64,000 nucleotides of DNA from Porticoccaceae bacterium (GCA_024644595.1 JAHEHL010000004.1:1-64000), one strand, 5' to 3'; counted from the stretch's first letter, positions 1 to 9,042 are shown. The notes: a model not told the origin generated them from the sequence alone. Made by a program: numbers and translations.

Positions 1-13
1 CTATCCCACCGCC

Positions 14-56
14 AAACATTAAAAAAGCCTCCCTTGCGGAGGCTTTTTTAATGTTT
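14..56. terminator. Bidirectional rho-independent terminator
   Basis: A perfect inverted repeat with a GCCTCC/GGAGGC core and a 5-nt loop is flanked by A-runs on the left and T-runs on the right. It can therefore terminate transcription from either side. It separates the ECF cassette from whatever lies left of the window. Confidence 0.85.
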
Positions 57-101
57 CTGAAACAGCATTCAATCTCTCGCTGCAGTATCAATTTAAAAAT
101 C

Positions 102-132
102 TTGCAACCTTTTTTGTCTGGTTCAGGTATAT
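102..132 (+). promoter_or_regulatory. Candidate ECF-sigma-type promoter of the cassette
   Basis: A GCAACC element (104-109) is followed by a T-run, a 17-nt spacer and GTATAT (127-132). AAC-containing -35 elements and GT-containing -10 elements are typical of ECF sigma factor promoters. Because the operon encodes an ECF sigma factor, this may be its own promoter. Seen: the elements and spacing. Inferred: recognition by the local sigma factor. Confidence 0.4.
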
Positions 133-175
133 GTAACTGAACAAACTCATCTATCTAAAACAAAAAGGAAATATC

Positions 176-568
176 ATGACAAGTATAATTGATGCGATGG
201 TCCCTATTTTTGGTATTGTCGGAATCTTTGGAATGCCTGTGTTTGTGGTCTGGATTGCTCTGCACTTCAACAACAAAAAGAAAGAACAATTTCACGCGTC
301 TCTACAAAAACTTATAGAGAGCGGCCAGCAGCTCTCCCCTGAATTGTTACAAAGCATTCCCGGTTATGTTGAAGAAGACACGAAAGACAACGACATCAAA
401 GGCGGAGCTGTTCTTATAGGCGTTGGTGTCGGCGTCGTGTTGATCGGTGCGCTTGGGTTGAATTCGGCCGTCGTCTGGACAGCTGGATTGCTTGTCATGT
501 CACTTGGTTTGGCGTTATTAGGCTTCGGAATCTACAATGCAAAACAAGCGCGTAATGATGCCTCTTAA
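176..568 (+). CDS. DUF6249-like small membrane protein
   Basis: A 130-residue protein predicted to sit in the inner membrane. A hydrophobic segment spans about residues 7-29. A charged region (30-75) follows with Lys-rich and Gln/Ser/Pro-rich stretches, then two further hydrophobic segments at about 76-97 and 101-121. The layout of one N-terminal helix, a basic juxtamembrane patch and two glycine-rich C-terminal helices resembles DUF6249 proteins, which are often encoded beside ECF sigma factors. AAAAGGA sits about 6 nt ahead of the ATG. The TAA stop overlaps the ATG of the sigma gene by one base, so the two are translationally coupled. Its biochemical role is unknown; a sensor or anti-sigma role is only an inference. 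Confidence 0.75.
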   Translation: MTSIIDAMVPIFGIVGIFGMPVFVVWIALHFNNKKKEQFHASLQKLIESGQQLSPELLQSIPGYVEEDTKDNDIKGGAVLIGVGVGVVLIGALGLNSAVVWTAGLLVMSLGLALLGFGIYNAKQARNDAS

Positions 569-1059
569 TGGAGTCAGATGAAGAACTGATTAAGAGAAGC
601 CTTAGTGGCGGCAGCCACCATTACGGGACCCTCATTCAACGATATGCTGATTATCTCTTTGGTTTGGGTATGCGTTTGACGGGCGGCAACAGAGAACTTG
701 CTGAGGATATTTCTCAGCAAAGTTTTCTCAGGTCATACCGATATCTCAAAAGCTTTGATCATCGACAACCCTATAAGCACTGGCTTACTGGAATTGCTGT
801 AAACTGCTTTAAGGATATGGCTCAAAAAGAACGACGATATACAGCCTTGCTATACGACGTCGAACCAAGCTACTCACCACACCCTGAAGGCAATGCTGAC
901 TTCTTTAACTTAATCAAGCCCTTGACCGAAGATGAAAAAATCATCTTCACCCTGAAGTATCTCTACGAATACAAAATCACCGAAATTGCGGATTTTTTAG
1001 ATCTAAAATTGGGCACTGTAAAGTCCAAGATAAGTCGCGCATTGGAGAAATTAAAATGA
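568..1059 (+). CDS. ECF-family RNA polymerase sigma factor
   Basis: A 163-residue group 4 sigma factor. Region 2 lies at about residues 20-86 and includes the DISQQSFLRSYRYL helix that contacts core polymerase and the -10 element. Region 4 lies at about 115-163 (LTEDEK, then a helix-turn-helix ITEIADFLDLKLGTVKSKI) and reads the -35 element. Region 3 is absent, as expected for ECF factors. The start overlaps the upstream stop, and the stop overlaps the ATG of the next gene (ATGA), so all three genes form one tight unit. The target regulon is not visible beyond a possible promoter of the cassette itself. Confidence 0.92.
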   Translation: MESDEELIKRSLSGGSHHYGTLIQRYADYLFGLGMRLTGGNRELAEDISQQSFLRSYRYLKSFDHRQPYKHWLTGIAVNCFKDMAQKERRYTALLYDVEPSYSPHPEGNADFFNLIKPLTEDEKIIFTLKYLYEYKITEIADFLDLKLGTVKSKISRALEKLK

Positions 1060-1382
1060 AGCAAATTGACGCTATTATTAGGGCGGAAAAGGAAGTCGAC
1101 TACAGGCAGCGAGACAAACAACTATTTAGCTTTTATACCTTAACGCTCATTGCCCAGGAGAATGCGTCAAGAAATCTCAAAAAAATGCTAGCGATCGGTC
1201 TATGTCTGTTTAGTATCTGCGTTGCGTTTTTAATTTCACCGATTACTCAAATAACGAGCGATATCATTGCCTATTTAAGCGCTATCGATACGGACGCTAT
1301 TTTAACCATGACACTCATCAGCTACGCTGCTACAGCGATAATCATGGCGCTGTTTAAGAGCAGAACCACTATTTTTAGATGA
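1056..1382 (+). CDS. Small two-helix membrane protein of the ECF cassette
   Basis: A 108-residue protein with a charged N-terminal stretch of about 43 residues, then hydrophobic helices at about 45-65 and 80-101. It overlaps the sigma gene stop by four bases (ATGA). The position directly after an ECF sigma gene and the cytoplasmic-tail-plus-membrane layout suggest an anti-sigma factor. No zinc-binding HxxxCxxC anti-sigma motif is present, so this is inference only. I do not recognise a named family. Confidence 0.7.
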   Translation: MKQIDAIIRAEKEVDYRQRDKQLFSFYTLTLIAQENASRNLKKMLAIGLCLFSICVAFLISPITQITSDIIAYLSAIDTDAILTMTLISYAATAIIMALFKSRTTIFR

Positions 1383-1433
1383 TTTTCTGCAGGTTTCTAA
1401 ACCGTTAGACTCTCTTATATATGGTCAAGTCGG

Positions 1434-4400
1434 TCACTCGATCGACTCAGCTGTGCCAATACCCGCTGGCTCAATATAGTCCAACTCAAAATCAACACCT
1501 TCAAGCCCACTGCTGACCTCTACCTGACCATCGGCAGTGATGTTGCTGTAGCGACCACAGGCCTCAGCACCTAAGCAAGTATAACCATCATTGTTGTGGT
1601 CAGATCCCGCGATCACTCTGTAGGTGCCGGCGCCAGGCAAAGCCAGGGCATAGGGGTAGACGCCCTGATCTGCTCCATCGTAGGAGACAATCGCCGTTTC
1701 ATTGGTATCAATATTGGTGGCCTTGATGACCACATGGCCTGCATCGCCATATCGTATTTCTCCCACAGCGGGAACGACAAAAATCAATTCCAACGTTTGA
1801 TTGCCACCATTAGAGTCAAAGCTAACCGTGCCGGTATATGTACCCGAGGACAACTCTGCCCGGCTAATATTGATATCATATTGCCCCAGCCCGTTCGCTG
1901 AGCTCGGCGATGTAATGGTGATATAACTTTCACTCGCCACAACAGCGCTAACTTGTAGTGGCGCATTACCATCACTGCGCGCCACCACACTCAGCCGATC
2001 CAGCTGCTGACCATAATTCAGGTAGTGACTACTGATATTTAGCAATGGTGTCACAGGGATCGGCAAGCCCGCATTGAGCTGCTGTGCATAGTCGAGCGCC
2101 TTGAATGCATCGATCAGCCCAAAGCCAAATCGATTGTCCCGTCCCGGCGTGCCCAGATCCTGGGTAATATTGCCACTGATCAACACCGAGTCGAAGGCCT
2201 CAGGACTCATATCAGGGTAGACAGCTTTCATCAGAGCAATAGTTCCTGCGACATGAGGTGCCGCCATAGACGTTCCAGAAGAAGAAGCATAAATCGGATC
2301 AACAAACCCATTGACCAACTCGGCGGCAGTGCTCAAGACACTGTTACCGGGAGCACTGATATCAATAGTCGAACCGTAATTGGAATAACCGGCCAGTCGC
2401 AAGCTGGCTGTGGTTGCCGAAACAGAAACAACACCCTCGTAAGCCGCTGGATAGGTTGGCGTGGACAGTGACTCATTACCGGCCGAGGCGACAATAATCA
2501 AACCTGCGGCGCGCGCAGCAGCCACTGCATCATTTAAGGTTTGGCCATAACCGCCTCCACCGAGGCTCAAATTAGCAATATCAGCGGGGTCTGAAACAAT
2601 AATTCCGGATTCATTGGGCAATCCGGCCGCGTACAAAAGTGCGTTAGCAATATCAAAATCGCTACCACCCGAGCACCCCAGCACCCGCAAATTCATAATT
2701 TCACCAGCCCAGGTTACGCCTGATACTCCTTGTGAATTATTGCTTTCAGCGCCAACCGTACCTGCGACATGGGTTCCATGAAAGTCGGATATTTCATCCT
2801 CGCTGTCAGGGCACAAACTATTATCCTGTCCATCACCAGGATCGCTGGGATCGCTATCCATTCCATCGCCATCACCCGAATTATCAGTATCAGCAACAAA
2901 GTCATAGCCATCGCTCGAGAGCCTTCCATCCAGATCGGGATGTTGTTCATAGATCCCCGTGTCCAGCACCGCAATTTTTACATCACTATCACCAGTGCTG
3001 ATATCCCAGGCCGCAGGTAAATTGACCAAGCTAAGATGAGCTTGGTCTGGAAAGTAGGTGTCATCAGGCTGAACATCGAGCTTACGGCGTCGAAAGTTGG
3101 GTTCAGCGAACAGTACCGAGCTGTCCAAGCTCAGCGCTTTTGCGGCCATCAGCGTAGCAATTTTTGACTTGGTCCTTCGGGTTAATTCACTGGACCTGCC
3201 TTGGCTAACCAACGTCTTACCTGCCTGCTTTGCCAACAGGCGTGACAGGCCTGGCGATTGTTTTATCCGCTCCAGACCGGCAGCAACTTCGTCGATCGTA
3301 TCGTCATAGGAATAGAGCGATACATCAACGCCACCTGCTCTGCGACGCTTGGCTCTGTCCAACAAGGATGTGATGTTTGCCGTTACACTTGCCTGCTGGC
3401 CTGCGCGCCGCCTAACAATAATATCGCCCGGAGCAAAGTCAACTTGAGTGGACCAGCCCGCAGATTGGCTAGCAGACTTCGCGGCATTGGTGACAACACC
3501 TTCATTTAAGCCTAACTCAAGCAAATAATTCGACGCACCGGCATCCCAAATAGTCACCTGCAGGTAATAGACCCCGGGTTCGCCGGGAACAGTCAGGGAT
3601 TCATACCTCGACGTGCCCAGAGATGCACCAACCGACTGACCGTCGCTATCATAGAGGTAGAGATCAATATCCGTGCTAGCAGGGTCGGCTATAGCAATAG
3701 AAATCGCCTCTCCGCCGAGCGCATTAATACGATAGTAATCATCGATATCGCCAGCCACCGACGAATTGCCGCTAGGGCCTTGCCCAGGCGAATTGATATA
3801 GCCTGTCAAAAGAGTCGGATTGAGAAGCAGCTGCGCATCTTGCAAGCTGTTATTGGACTGGGATTTTGAGGCTGGGTTATTCGTGTCCGAGTCAACGGCC
3901 AATTTGCTGGCAACTACAACAGTACCGCGAATAGAAAACTCACCGAGATCACTCACAGCTAGGTTGAGTATGGCCGAGTCACGTAACTGATCACTATTTT
4001 CGACTGTCAAGCTTACCTGATAGTTGCCAGAGCTACTGTAAGCATGCTGAACGCTACTCCCAGAATCGCTGCTGCCATCCCCAAAATCCCACTGATAGTG
4101 CACAATGGTGTCGGCGGCGTAACCAGCGACGCTGCGACTCCCATCAAACTCAAATCGGTATCCTATCGTTCCGCTCTCGTTATTCACCTCGATAACTGCG
4201 GAGGGCGGAGTGAGATTAGCGTCCAACGGAAAGTCATCGATCGTATCGACTACGCCATCATTATCGTCATCATTGTCTGCATTGTTACCGATACCATCAT
4301 TATCAGTATCGACTGATTCGGTGCTGTCGCGAGGAAAGCTGTCCAGAAAGTCATATACGCCGTCGCCATCGTCATCCAGATCGAGAAGGTCAATCACGCC

Positions 4401-5678
4401 ATCGCCATCCAGATCCGGCAATAACTCAGGAAGAGTAATACTGGCAAACAATGACTCCGCGTCGGTTATAAGTGCAAAAACCTCCAAGCTAATACTTTCA
4501 TTCGCTAGATCCTCTATAGCATTGATCAAATCGCCCTGCGCCACGGTTAAAATATCTGTAACCACCTGACTGACTGGATCCACGTCAGCGTTCGCCAGGA
4601 TACTGTTAATTCGAACAATCTGTAGTGCCACGGTATCGATCAGCTCATCGCTAAACTGCACATCAAGCTGCAAACGAGCTACAGTCTTTCGCAGAAGATC
4701 TTGCAGTAACTGAGAATTGTCGAGACGGGCGTTGACACCATTTACCAACTGATCCACTAACTCAGACAGCAACGCACTATTAATCTGACCACGCGCAAGC
4801 TGTGTATTCGCCGCCAACATGCCAGAGGCTGACTGTAAAATCATCGCCAGCTGCTGGTTCAACTTCAACAATAATACACTGCCGGGCTCGCTATTTTCTG
4901 CGGCGCGCCAGGGGTCTATACGTAACAGCTGATCAACCGTCAGAGACAGCCCCAGCGCATCAAGTACGGCTTGCGGATTATCTGCAGAGGCTAACAAGGT
5001 ACTCAGCGGGGTAATAGTAAATGTTTCACTGAGAAGAGCCTCAGCAACCATCACCAGGTTATCCAGTAGCTCCCCAGTCGTCGTATCGGTTCCCCCAACA
5101 GCAACCAATAAAGGGTTGCACCCTTCGGCTTGGCAAACCGCATCCGGGCCTTGAATCGCGAAGTAACCGAGTGCATCGGACAACACAGATATTTCATCAC
5201 CATCGAGCTGCAGGTTGCCGTTTAAATCAAGAAATACGGTGCTGCCAGAAAGCGGTCCATCAACAACCCGCCCCTCCAGTGCATTATTGACACTGACCTG
5301 ATAGCTTCGTGAACGATTGGCATTGCCATCGGATGCATTAACTTCAATGTTATAGACATTGTCCTGTTCACTGTCCTGCGGAGCCTCAAAATCTGGTGTT
5401 GCGAGAAAGCTGAGATCGCCAGATGAACTCAGAGTGAAGTGTTGGCTATCGCCACTCTCCACCAGATTAAAACTCACCGCACTGCCCTCAGGGTCTGAGG
5501 CTTGCAGCGTGGCGACCGAGCTCTGGCCTTCCAGTACGGAAAGATCACTGGTGCCAGTGAATATCGGCGACTGATTGACACTCGGTGGAGTTTGACTGGT
5601 GTCCGATGATCCACCGCCACCACAGGCGACAAGACCGAACAGCATACCTGCCTGAATCACTGTGCCAAATCTGCGCAT
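1434..5678 (-). CDS. Subtilisin-family (S8) multidomain lipoprotein protease
   Basis: A 1414-residue secreted serine endopeptidase, probably anchored to the outer membrane. A signal peptide ends in a lipobox (LVAC, Cys19) followed by Gly and Ser. A cadherin-like domain occupies about 37-135. A helical region follows, then calcium-binding aspartate-rich thrombospondin type 3-like repeats (about 415-485), a PKD domain (about 490-575), a pre-peptidase C-terminal domain (about 610-720) and a propeptide-like stretch (about 735-870). The S8 domain comes next, with Asp906 (DTG), His967 (HGTH), Asn1068 (oxyanion hole) and Ser1137 (GTSMAAP). Two beta-rich tail domains follow. PKD and PPC modules normally lie after the protease domain, so this order is unusual. 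GAGAGG precedes the ATG. Likely role: extracellular protein degradation for nutrition. Confidence 0.93.
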   Translation of the reverse strand: MRRFGTVIQAGMLFGLVACGGGGSSDTSQTPPSVNQSPIFTGTSDLSVLEGQSSVATLQASDPEGSAVSFNLVESGDSQHFTLSSSGDLSFLATPDFEAPQDSEQDNVYNIEVNASDGNANRSRSYQVSVNNALEGRVVDGPLSGSTVFLDLNGNLQLDGDEISVLSDALGYFAIQGPDAVCQAEGCNPLLVAVGGTDTTTGELLDNLVMVAEALLSETFTITPLSTLLASADNPQAVLDALGLSLTVDQLLRIDPWRAAENSEPGSVLLLKLNQQLAMILQSASGMLAANTQLARGQINSALLSELVDQLVNGVNARLDNSQLLQDLLRKTVARLQLDVQFSDELIDTVALQIVRINSILANADVDPVSQVVTDILTVAQGDLINAIEDLANESISLEVFALITDAESLFASITLPELLPDLDGDGVIDLLDLDDDGDGVYDFLDSFPRDSTESVDTDNDGIGNNADNDDDNDGVVDTIDDFPLDANLTPPSAVIEVNNESGTIGYRFEFDGSRSVAGYAADTIVHYQWDFGDGSSDSGSSVQHAYSSSGNYQVSLTVENSDQLRDSAILNLAVSDLGEFSIRGTVVVASKLAVDSDTNNPASKSQSNNSLQDAQLLLNPTLLTGYINSPGQGPSGNSSVAGDIDDYYRINALGGEAISIAIADPASTDIDLYLYDSDGQSVGASLGTSRYESLTVPGEPGVYYLQVTIWDAGASNYLLELGLNEGVVTNAAKSASQSAGWSTQVDFAPGDIIVRRRAGQQASVTANITSLLDRAKRRRAGGVDVSLYSYDDTIDEVAAGLERIKQSPGLSRLLAKQAGKTLVSQGRSSELTRRTKSKIATLMAAKALSLDSSVLFAEPNFRRRKLDVQPDDTYFPDQAHLSLVNLPAAWDISTGDSDVKIAVLDTGIYEQHPDLDGRLSSDGYDFVADTDNSGDGDGMDSDPSDPGDGQDNSLCPDSEDEISDFHGTHVAGTVGAESNNSQGVSGVTWAGEIMNLRVLGCSGGSDFDIANALLYAAGLPNESGIIVSDPADIANLSLGGGGYGQTLNDAVAAARAAGLIIVASAGNESLSTPTYPAAYEGVVSVSATTASLRLAGYSNYGSTIDISAPGNSVLSTAAELVNGFVDPIYASSSGTSMAAPHVAGTIALMKAVYPDMSPEAFDSVLISGNITQDLGTPGRDNRFGFGLIDAFKALDYAQQLNAGLPIPVTPLLNISSHYLNYGQQLDRLSVVARSDGNAPLQVSAVVASESYITITSPSSANGLGQYDINISRAELSSGTYTGTVSFDSNGGNQTLELIFVVPAVGEIRYGDAGHVVIKATNIDTNETAIVSYDGADQGVYPYALALPGAGTYRVIAGSDHNNDGYTCLGAEACGRYSNITADGQVEVSSGLEGVDFELDYIEPAGIGTAESIE

Positions 5679-5743
5679 AACACCTCTCGCCAGTTATTCT
5701 GGCTTGTTATTGTTCTCGATCTCACTGCTGCCAAATAGGCTGG

Positions 5744-5819
5744 TGGTCTCCCCTCCAGGAGTCGAACCTGAAATTCAAGCTTAGGAGGCTAGCGTGATAT
5801 CCAATTTCACCAAGGGGAG
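5744..5819 (-). tRNA. tRNA-Arg (anticodon CCU)
   Basis: A full cloverleaf can be folded on the minus strand. The 7-bp acceptor is CTCCCCT/AGGGGAG. The D arm, an anticodon loop CTCCTAA with anticodon CCT, and a T arm with TTCGA are all present. The 3' CCA is encoded. The anticodon stem has one T-T mismatch. It reads AGG codons. No terminator with a U-run is visible between it and the S8 protease gene 65 bases downstream. Confidence 0.93.
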
Positions 5820-5827
5820 ATGGGTCA

Positions 5828-5856
5828 AGTATATAGAACAATACAGACAGGCTAAA
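5828..5856 (-). promoter_or_regulatory. Putative promoter of tRNA-Arg
   Basis: On the minus strand TTTAGC (5856-5851), a 17-nt spacer and TATACT (5833-5828) form a sigma-70-like promoter. The -10 box matches consensus at five of six positions; the -35 box is weak. The predicted start lies only about two bases before the mature tRNA 5' end. Confidence 0.4.
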
Positions 5857-5909
5857 CAGACCAACGGCGACTGAGGTTAAAAATTGTCCGCGGCCTGAGC
5901 GCTTTCCGC

Positions 5910-5915
5910 TACAAT
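5910..5915 (+). promoter_or_regulatory. -10 element just upstream of rsmE
   Basis: TACAAT ends seven bases before the rsmE ATG, so transcription would start at or next to the start codon. A possible TTGTCC -35 (5884-5889) is 20 nt away, which is longer than usual. No Shine-Dalgarno sequence lies between this box and the ATG, consistent with a leaderless message. Confidence 0.35.
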
Positions 5916-5922
5916 TCGCGAC

Positions 5923-6636
5923 ATGAATCTACTGCTGTTACAGAGCGAGCAAATCAACAACGGAGTCGCCACAGTCTCTGGCCGTCAGCTGCAGCAGCTG
6001 CAGGAGGTCCACGGCTGTGTTGTCGGTGATAGCGTGCGTGTTGGCGAGCTAAACGGCCTGATGGGCACGGGGATAGTCAGTGAATTAAATGCTCAATACG
6101 CTCTGTTGCAACTGCACCTTGATTGCCCGCCGCCTGCCCCTATTCCGCTTACATTATTACTGGCAATGCCACGCCCCAAGATGCTGCGCCGCACATTGCA
6201 AAGTGTTGCCTCGATGGGGGTCAAACAGATTTATCTGATCAATTCGTTTCGCGTCGAAAAGAGCTTTTGGCAATCGCCTTTTCTAAATCCCAACGCCATT
6301 CAAGAGCAGCTTATTTTAGGACTGGAGCAGGCCCGCGACACGCAGCTACCCGAGCTGCATATCCGCACACGTTTCAAGCCATTTGTAGAAGATGAATTGG
6401 CAGAGATTATTAATGGCAGTCACGCCCTGCTCGCGCATCCTGTGACCGATATGCCCTGCCCGGTGGATCTCAGCCAACCCGCTACACTTGCGATTGGCCC
6501 GGAAGGTGGGTTTATTCCTTATGAAATCGAAAAACTCTGCGATGTGGGCTTTCGGGCAGTGCATGTGGGCCCGCGCATTCTGCGTGTAGAGACCGCTGTC
6601 CCGGCGCTGTTGTCGCGGCTGTTTCCAAGCCGCTAA
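5923..6636 (+). CDS. rsmE: 16S rRNA (uracil-1498-N3)-methyltransferase RsmE
   Basis: A 237-residue SPOUT-superfamily methyltransferase that N3-methylates U1498 of 16S rRNA using S-adenosylmethionine. An N-terminal PUA-like domain occupies about residues 1-70. The SPOUT knot signature near the C-terminus includes IGPEGGF and GPRILRVETA, which bind the cofactor. Length matches the family. No ribosome-binding site precedes the ATG. The gene converges with the ygiQ-type gene; both stop codons lie in one small palindrome. Confidence 0.95.
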   Translation: MNLLLLQSEQINNGVATVSGRQLQQLQEVHGCVVGDSVRVGELNGLMGTGIVSELNAQYALLQLHLDCPPPAPIPLTLLLAMPRPKMLRRTLQSVASMGVKQIYLINSFRVEKSFWQSPFLNPNAIQEQLILGLEQARDTQLPELHIRTRFKPFVEDELAEIINGSHALLAHPVTDMPCPVDLSQPATLAIGPEGGFIPYEIEKLCDVGFRAVHVGPRILRVETAVPALLSRLFPSR

Positions 6637-6647
6637 CACAGTTAGCG
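6631..6647. repeat. Palindrome containing both convergent stop codons
   Basis: CGCTAAC (6631-6637) and GTTAGCG (6641-6647) form a perfect 7-bp stem with a 3-nt loop. The TAA of rsmE lies in the left arm. The TAA of the opposing radical SAM gene lies in the right arm. There is no T-run, so it is not a classical terminator. Confidence 0.6.
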
Positions 6648-8831
6648 CCGACGGGGTTTGTTTCTCGACGTACTCGGCTGCGACTTGAGTTTTGGTTTTA
6701 CCTTCTTGCTATCGCGACGCATCACTTCTTTTTCACGACGCGACTCGCCGGGCACCAAAAAACCATCGCCATTGCCAATCAACTCAGAGCGACCCATGCG
6801 TCGCAAGGCCTTGCGCAATATGGGCCAGTTTTCTGGATCGTGGTAACGCAAAAACGCCTTGTGCAAGGTCCGCTGCTCTTGGCTTTTAGCGCTAAAAATT
6901 TTCTCGCTGTTATTTTTGCCCAACGGTTTGAGCGGATTTCTCTCGGTGTAGTACATAGTCGTAGCCGAGGCCATTGGCGACGGGTAGAAGCTTTGGACTT
7001 GATCAACCCGAAAACCGTTGCTTTTAAGCCACAGACCGAGGCTCATCATATCCTCATTAGTCGAGCCTGGATGCGCCGAAATAAAGTAGGGGATCAAATA
7101 CTGTTTTTTGCCCGCCTCTTTTGAATAACGCTCAAACATCTCTTTAAATTCGTAATAGCTGCCCATGCCCGGCTTCATCATCTTTGACAACGGGCCCTCT
7201 TCCGAATGCTCTGGAGCAATCTTCAGATAGCCACCTACATGGTGCGTCACCAACTCTTTGACATACTCCGGATCTTTAACCGCCAGGTCATAGCGCAGAC
7301 CCGATGCAACGACCACTTTTTTAACACCAGGGAGCTGACGGGTTTTACGATACAGCTGCGTCGTGTGTTTATGATCGGTCTCGAGATTGACACAGATGGA
7401 TGGATAGACACACGAAGGACGACGACAGGTCTCCTCAACTTTTTTGTCTTTGCAGTTGAGGCGGTACATATTGGCCGTTGGCCCACCCAGGTCCGAGATC
7501 ACGCCAGTAAAACCGGGGGTCATATCACGGATTTTTTCTACTTCGTTGAGAATCGACTCTTCGGAGCGACTCTGGATAATTCGTCCCTCATGTTCAGTGA
7601 TCGAGCAAAAGGTGCAGCCGCCAAAACAGCCGCGCATAATATTGACCGAAAATCGGATCATCTCGTAAGCGGGAATTTTGCTCTCGCCATAAACAGGGTG
7701 CGGAACGCGTTTATAAGGTTGATCGAAGACCCAGTCGAGCTCGTCAGTCTCCAATGGAATTGGCGGAGGATTCACCCAGATATCGTTGCGACCTTGCTTT
7801 TGCACCAGCGGACGTGCGTTGCCAGGGTTGGTCTCACGGTGAAAAATTCGGTCGGCGTGGGCGTAGAGCACTGGGTCGGCGACCACATCATCAAATGATG
7901 GCATGCGGATATAGGTGGAACCTGGATCCGTTTTGATCGCCTGGGTATCGGGAATAATCGATAGTAGCTGTTCTTCACCCTCAGCCACCTTGGCACCGGC
8001 GCAGTTTTCAGCTTGCTGAGCGGTCATCCTGATGGTTTTGGCGTCGGCACTGTCACCGGGTTGAGACATTTCGTAAGGGTTCTTCGGCTGAGCCAACCGA
8101 CCCGGCTGATCTACCGACGTTGAGTCAATTTCTCTCCAGCCTTTGGGGATCTGGCGACACATAAATGCGGTGCCACGCAGATCGGTAATGTCACGAATAT
8201 TGTCGCCATTGGCAAGCCGGTGAGTCAGATCAATCATTGCCCGCTCGGCATTGCCATAGAGCAGAATATCGGCGGTGGAGTCGATCAATACGGAGCGCTT
8301 AACGCTCTCAGACCAATAATCGTAGTGAGCTAGGCGCCTGAGACTTGCCTCGATACCGCCAGCTACCACGACCACGTCAGCAAAAGCCTCGCGACATTTT
8401 TGGGTATAGACCGTCACCGCACGATCCGGGCGTTTTCCGCCAACATCTCCAGCGGTGTAGGCATCATCATGACGCAAGCGGCGGTCCGCAGTATAACGGT
8501 TGATCATCGAATCCATATTGCCCGCGGTAACACCAAAGTAGAGATTTGGTTTGCCGAGAACCTTAAAACTGTCAACGTTGCGCCAATCCGGCTGCGAAAT
8601 AATCCCAACGCGAAAACCCTGAGCCTCAAGCACCCGCCCTATCACCGCCATACCAAAACTCGGGTGATCGACATAGGCATCGCCGGTGACCAAAATCACA
8701 TCACAACTGTCCCAGCCAAGTTGGTCCATCTCAGCGCGAGACATCGGTAAAAACGGCGTCGGCAACAGACACTCCGCCCAATATTTCGGATAGTCGAATA
8801 TCGGCATAGGGTTTTCAGAGCTTACTGGCAT
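6642..8831 (-). CDS. ygiQ: YgiQ-family (UPF0313) radical SAM protein
   Basis: A 729-residue radical S-adenosylmethionine protein. The [4Fe-4S] ligands are Cys402, Cys406 and Cys409 in [10 protein letters not shown]. The N-terminal part ([19 protein letters not shown] and [14 protein letters not shown]) is the highly conserved YgiQ domain. The C-terminus is Lys/Arg-rich and probably disordered. The family substrate is not established. The first ATG is kept because the residues after it align with known YgiQ starts, although no clear ribosome-binding site is seen. A second in-frame Met lies eight codons downstream. Confidence 0.93.
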   Translation of the reverse strand: MPVSSENPMPIFDYPKYWAECLLPTPFLPMSRAEMDQLGWDSCDVILVTGDAYVDHPSFGMAVIGRVLEAQGFRVGIISQPDWRNVDSFKVLGKPNLYFGVTAGNMDSMINRYTADRRLRHDDAYTAGDVGGKRPDRAVTVYTQKCREAFADVVVVAGGIEASLRRLAHYDYWSESVKRSVLIDSTADILLYGNAERAMIDLTHRLANGDNIRDITDLRGTAFMCRQIPKGWREIDSTSVDQPGRLAQPKNPYEMSQPGDSADAKTIRMTAQQAENCAGAKVAEGEEQLLSIIPDTQAIKTDPGSTYIRMPSFDDVVADPVLYAHADRIFHRETNPGNARPLVQKQGRNDIWVNPPPIPLETDELDWVFDQPYKRVPHPVYGESKIPAYEMIRFSVNIMRGCFGGCTFCSITEHEGRIIQSRSEESILNEVEKIRDMTPGFTGVISDLGGPTANMYRLNCKDKKVEETCRRPSCVYPSICVNLETDHKHTTQLYRKTRQLPGVKKVVVASGLRYDLAVKDPEYVKELVTHHVGGYLKIAPEHSEEGPLSKMMKPGMGSYYEFKEMFERYSKEAGKKQYLIPYFISAHPGSTNEDMMSLGLWLKSNGFRVDQVQSFYPSPMASATTMYYTERNPLKPLGKNNSEKIFSAKSQEQRTLHKAFLRYHDPENWPILRKALRRMGRSELIGNGDGFLVPGESRREKEVMRRDSKKVKPKLKSQPSTSRNKPRRR

Positions 8832-8962
8832 AATGATTCGTCGCTATTCGTTGAGATGGCTAGGCGCCTGTGGCGGCATTGTACTCTAATTTGGATGATC
8901 ATAAATGCGCTATCTGGAACGCTGAAAATGGGTCTCTAAGACAGTGGCAACTTTTGGCCAAA

Positions 8963-8977
8963 TGATAACGATTATTA
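8963..8977 (+). promoter_or_regulatory. Fur box upstream of feoA
   Basis: The 15 bases TGATAACGATTATTA match the 7-1-7 Fur consensus TGATAATnATTATCA at 12 of 14 defined positions. It abuts the -35 element of the feoA promoter, so iron-loaded Fur bound here would block transcription. Confidence 0.8.
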
Positions 8978-9006
8978 TTAACATTTAGACTTATTGGGCG
9001 TACACT
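8978..9006 (+). promoter_or_regulatory. Sigma-70 promoter of feoAB
   Basis: TTAACA (8978-8983), a 17-nt spacer and TACACT (9001-9006) form a good sigma-70 promoter directly next to the Fur box. The predicted start near 9013 gives a leader of about 30 nt. Confidence 0.65.
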
Positions 9007-9042
9007 AACGGCCTGTTAAAGCTTTAATAACGAGAGCAAATC

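Noticed and set aside
7206-7898. 230-codon open frame on the plus strand
   Set aside because: It lies antisense within the ygiQ-type gene, whose protein is strongly conserved, and it encodes no recognisable motif.
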